From positions 1 through 6,926 of the forward strand of contig JAEWFU010000495.1 in NCBI GenBank assembly GCA_023388675.1: a stretch of 6,926 bases of DNA. Reading direction: 5' to 3'. The position numbers were made by a program, and so were the translations under genes. Of the stretch, positions 5,580 through 6,926 are shown piece after piece. The notes below the pieces were generated by a model that made no database searches, was not told the DNA's origin, and saw nothing but the letters and a program-made list of their open reading frames with translations. The DNA is from Pseudomonadota bacterium (GTDB lineage Bacteria; Pseudomonadota; Alphaproteobacteria; Rhizobiales; Rhizobiaceae). Numbering within the stretch: the stretch's first letter is position 1; each line of letters opens with the position of its first letter.

Positions 5580-6926
5580 TCATTCGCCGAGCGCATCCTC
5601 GAGGAAAGCCTCGAGCTGCGTCAGGTGCTTGGACATGAGGCCCGTCGCCGGAGAGGCGGCGGCCGGCCGGCCGGTATAGCGTACGCGCTGGTGCTTGGCG
5701 TCGATATGGGCAAGCACCCACTCCAGATAGGGATCTATGAACGACCACGCACCCATGTTCTTCGGCTCTTCCTGGCACCAGACCATCTCCGCATTGCGGA
5801 AGCGCGACAGTTCGTTGATCAGCGCCTTTGCCGGGAACGGGTAGAGCTGTTCAACGCGCAGCAGGTAGACGTCGTCGACGCCGCGCTTCTCTCGCTCCTC
5901 GTAGAGGTCGTAATAGACCTTGCCAGAGCATAGAACGACACGGCGGATCTTGGAGTCCTTGACCAGCTTGATCGCCTGGTCCGGCAGCATCTGCGCGTCG
6001 TCCCACAGCAGACGGTGGAACGAGCTCTCGCCCGACATTTCCGACAGCGTCGAGACTGCACGCTTGTGGCGCAGCAACGACTTCGGCGTCATCAGCACCA
6101 TCGGCTTGCGGAAGTCGCGCTTGAGCTGACGGCGCAGGATGTGGAAGTAGTTAGCCGGCGTCGTAACGTTGGCCACCTGCATATTGTCTTCCGCGCACAT
6201 CTGCAGGAAACGCTCGAGACGGGCGGAGGAATGTTCCGGGCCCTGCCCCTCATAGCCATGCGGCAGCAGGCACACGAGGCCTGACATGCGCAGCCACTTG
6301 CGTTCGCCCGACGAGATGAACTGGTCGAAGACGACCTGCGCGCCGTTGGCGAAGTCGCCGAACTGGGCTTCCCACAGCGTCAGCGCGCGGGGCTCGGCCA
6401 GGCTGTAGCCATACTCGAAGCCAAGCACGGCCTCTTCCGAGAGCATCGAGTTGATGACCTCATAATTTGCCTGGGCCGGTCCGAGATTGTTGAGCGGGAT
6501 GTACCGATCCTCGGACTTCTGGTCGTAGAGCACCGAGTGACGCTGCGAGAACGTACCGCGCTCGGAATCCTGCCCCGACAGACGGATCGGGTTGCCGTCC
6601 ATGAGGATCGAGCCGAAAGCCAGCGCTTCGCCGGTCGCCCAATCCAGTCCTTCGCCCGATTCGATCGCCTTGCGCCGGCTGTCGAGGAAGCGCCCGATGG
6701 TGCGATGGACCTCGAAGTCCTTCGGCATCTCGGTTAGCTTTTTGCCGATTTCCTTGAGGGTCTTGAGCGGAACGGAAGTCTTGCCGCGGCGCTGCTCGTC
6801 CTGATTGTCAGCCGTGCGCAGACCCGTCCAGGCGCCGTCCAACCAGTCGGCCTTGTTGGGCTTGTAAGCCTGTCCCGCCTCGAATTCCGCTTCGAGGTTG
6901 GCCCGCCAGTCGGCGCGCATCTTCTC
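5580..6926 (-). CDS. sucA: 2-oxoglutarate dehydrogenase E1, C-terminal part (5' end outside window)
   Basis: E1 is the thiamine-diphosphate enzyme that decarboxylates 2-oxoglutarate and succinylates the lipoyl arm of SucB. The frame runs off the right edge; 448 residues are visible, somewhat less than half of the roughly 990 expected for alphaproteobacterial SucA. What is seen is the pyrimidine-binding transketolase-like domain and the C-terminal domain. Characteristic stretches in order are IRLSGQDSERGTFSQRHSVL, GFEYGYSL, LWEAQFGDFANGAQVVFDQF, LLPHGYEGQGPEHSSARLER, VANVTTPANYFHILRRQ and MVWCQEEPKNMGAW, ending LEAFLEDALGE. The thiamine-diphosphate pyrophosphate-binding domain lies outside the window. 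The internal ATG at 6918-6920 is not a start, since the frame continues upstream of it. No frameshift is seen. It is upstream of sucB in the operon, which in rhizobia commonly begins further upstream with mdh, sucC and sucD. Confidence 0.96.
   Translation of the reverse strand, partial: EKMRADWRANLEAEFEAGQAYKPNKADWLDGAWTGLRTADNQDEQRRGKTSVPLKTLKEIGKKLTEMPKDFEVHRTIGRFLDSRRKAIESGEGLDWATGEALAFGSILMDGNPIRLSGQDSERGTFSQRHSVLYDQKSEDRYIPLNNLGPAQANYEVINSMLSEEAVLGFEYGYSLAEPRALTLWEAQFGDFANGAQVVFDQFISSGERKWLRMSGLVCLLPHGYEGQGPEHSSARLERFLQMCAEDNMQVANVTTPANYFHILRRQLKRDFRKPMVLMTPKSLLRHKRAVSTLSEMSGESSFHRLLWDDAQMLPDQAIKLVKDSKIRRVVLCSGKVYYDLYEEREKRGVDDVYLLRVEQLYPFPAKALINELSRFRNAEMVWCQEEPKNMGAWSFIDPYLEWVLAHIDAKHQRVRYTGRPAAASPATGLMSKHLTQLEAFLEDALGE

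Noticed and set aside
4162..5679. Open frame of 505 codons on the + strand opposite sucB
   Set aside because: It is antisense to an unambiguous sucB, crosses into the flanking genes, and has a biased composition with no known motif or ribosome binding site.

Overview
The window comes from a high-GC alphaproteobacterial chromosome, most likely a member of the Rhizobiales (Hyphomicrobiales) near Mesorhizobium or other Phyllobacteriaceae. This rests on protein character (ParB, HolA and the E1/E2/E3 subunits all read as rhizobial) and on a general-stress promoter typical of alphaproteobacteria. It is a family-level impression from reading alone; no search was run. No transposon, phage, CRISPR array, tRNA or rRNA is visible.

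Layout. The left end carries the 3' half of parB (+ strand, running in from outside). It meets holA (DNA polymerase III delta subunit, - strand) tail to tail with only 4 bp between stop codons. A 108-bp intergenic region follows. It holds a good match to an EcfG-type (general stress response) promoter and a strong ribosome binding site. These serve a 130-residue single-pass membrane protein of unknown function with an Ala/Pro/Glu-rich tail (+ strand). A perfect 13-bp hairpin flanked by A and T runs then acts as a shared bidirectional terminator.

The right two thirds is a - strand operon, read right to left: sucA (2-oxoglutarate dehydrogenase E1, 3' part only), sucB (E2), a short-chain dehydrogenase/reductase (SDR) of unknown substrate, and lpdA (E3). 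The gaps are 50, 34 and 30 bp, with no terminator between genes. SucA, SucB and LpdA together form the 2-oxoglutarate dehydrogenase complex of the TCA cycle. The SDR is a guest in this operon and its link to the complex is not known. The operon promoter lies beyond the right edge.

Most of the window is core housekeeping sequence, and I see no evidence for a wholly new system. The leads worth a second look are the stress-promoter/membrane-protein unit at 1534-1992 and the SDR embedded between E2 and E3.
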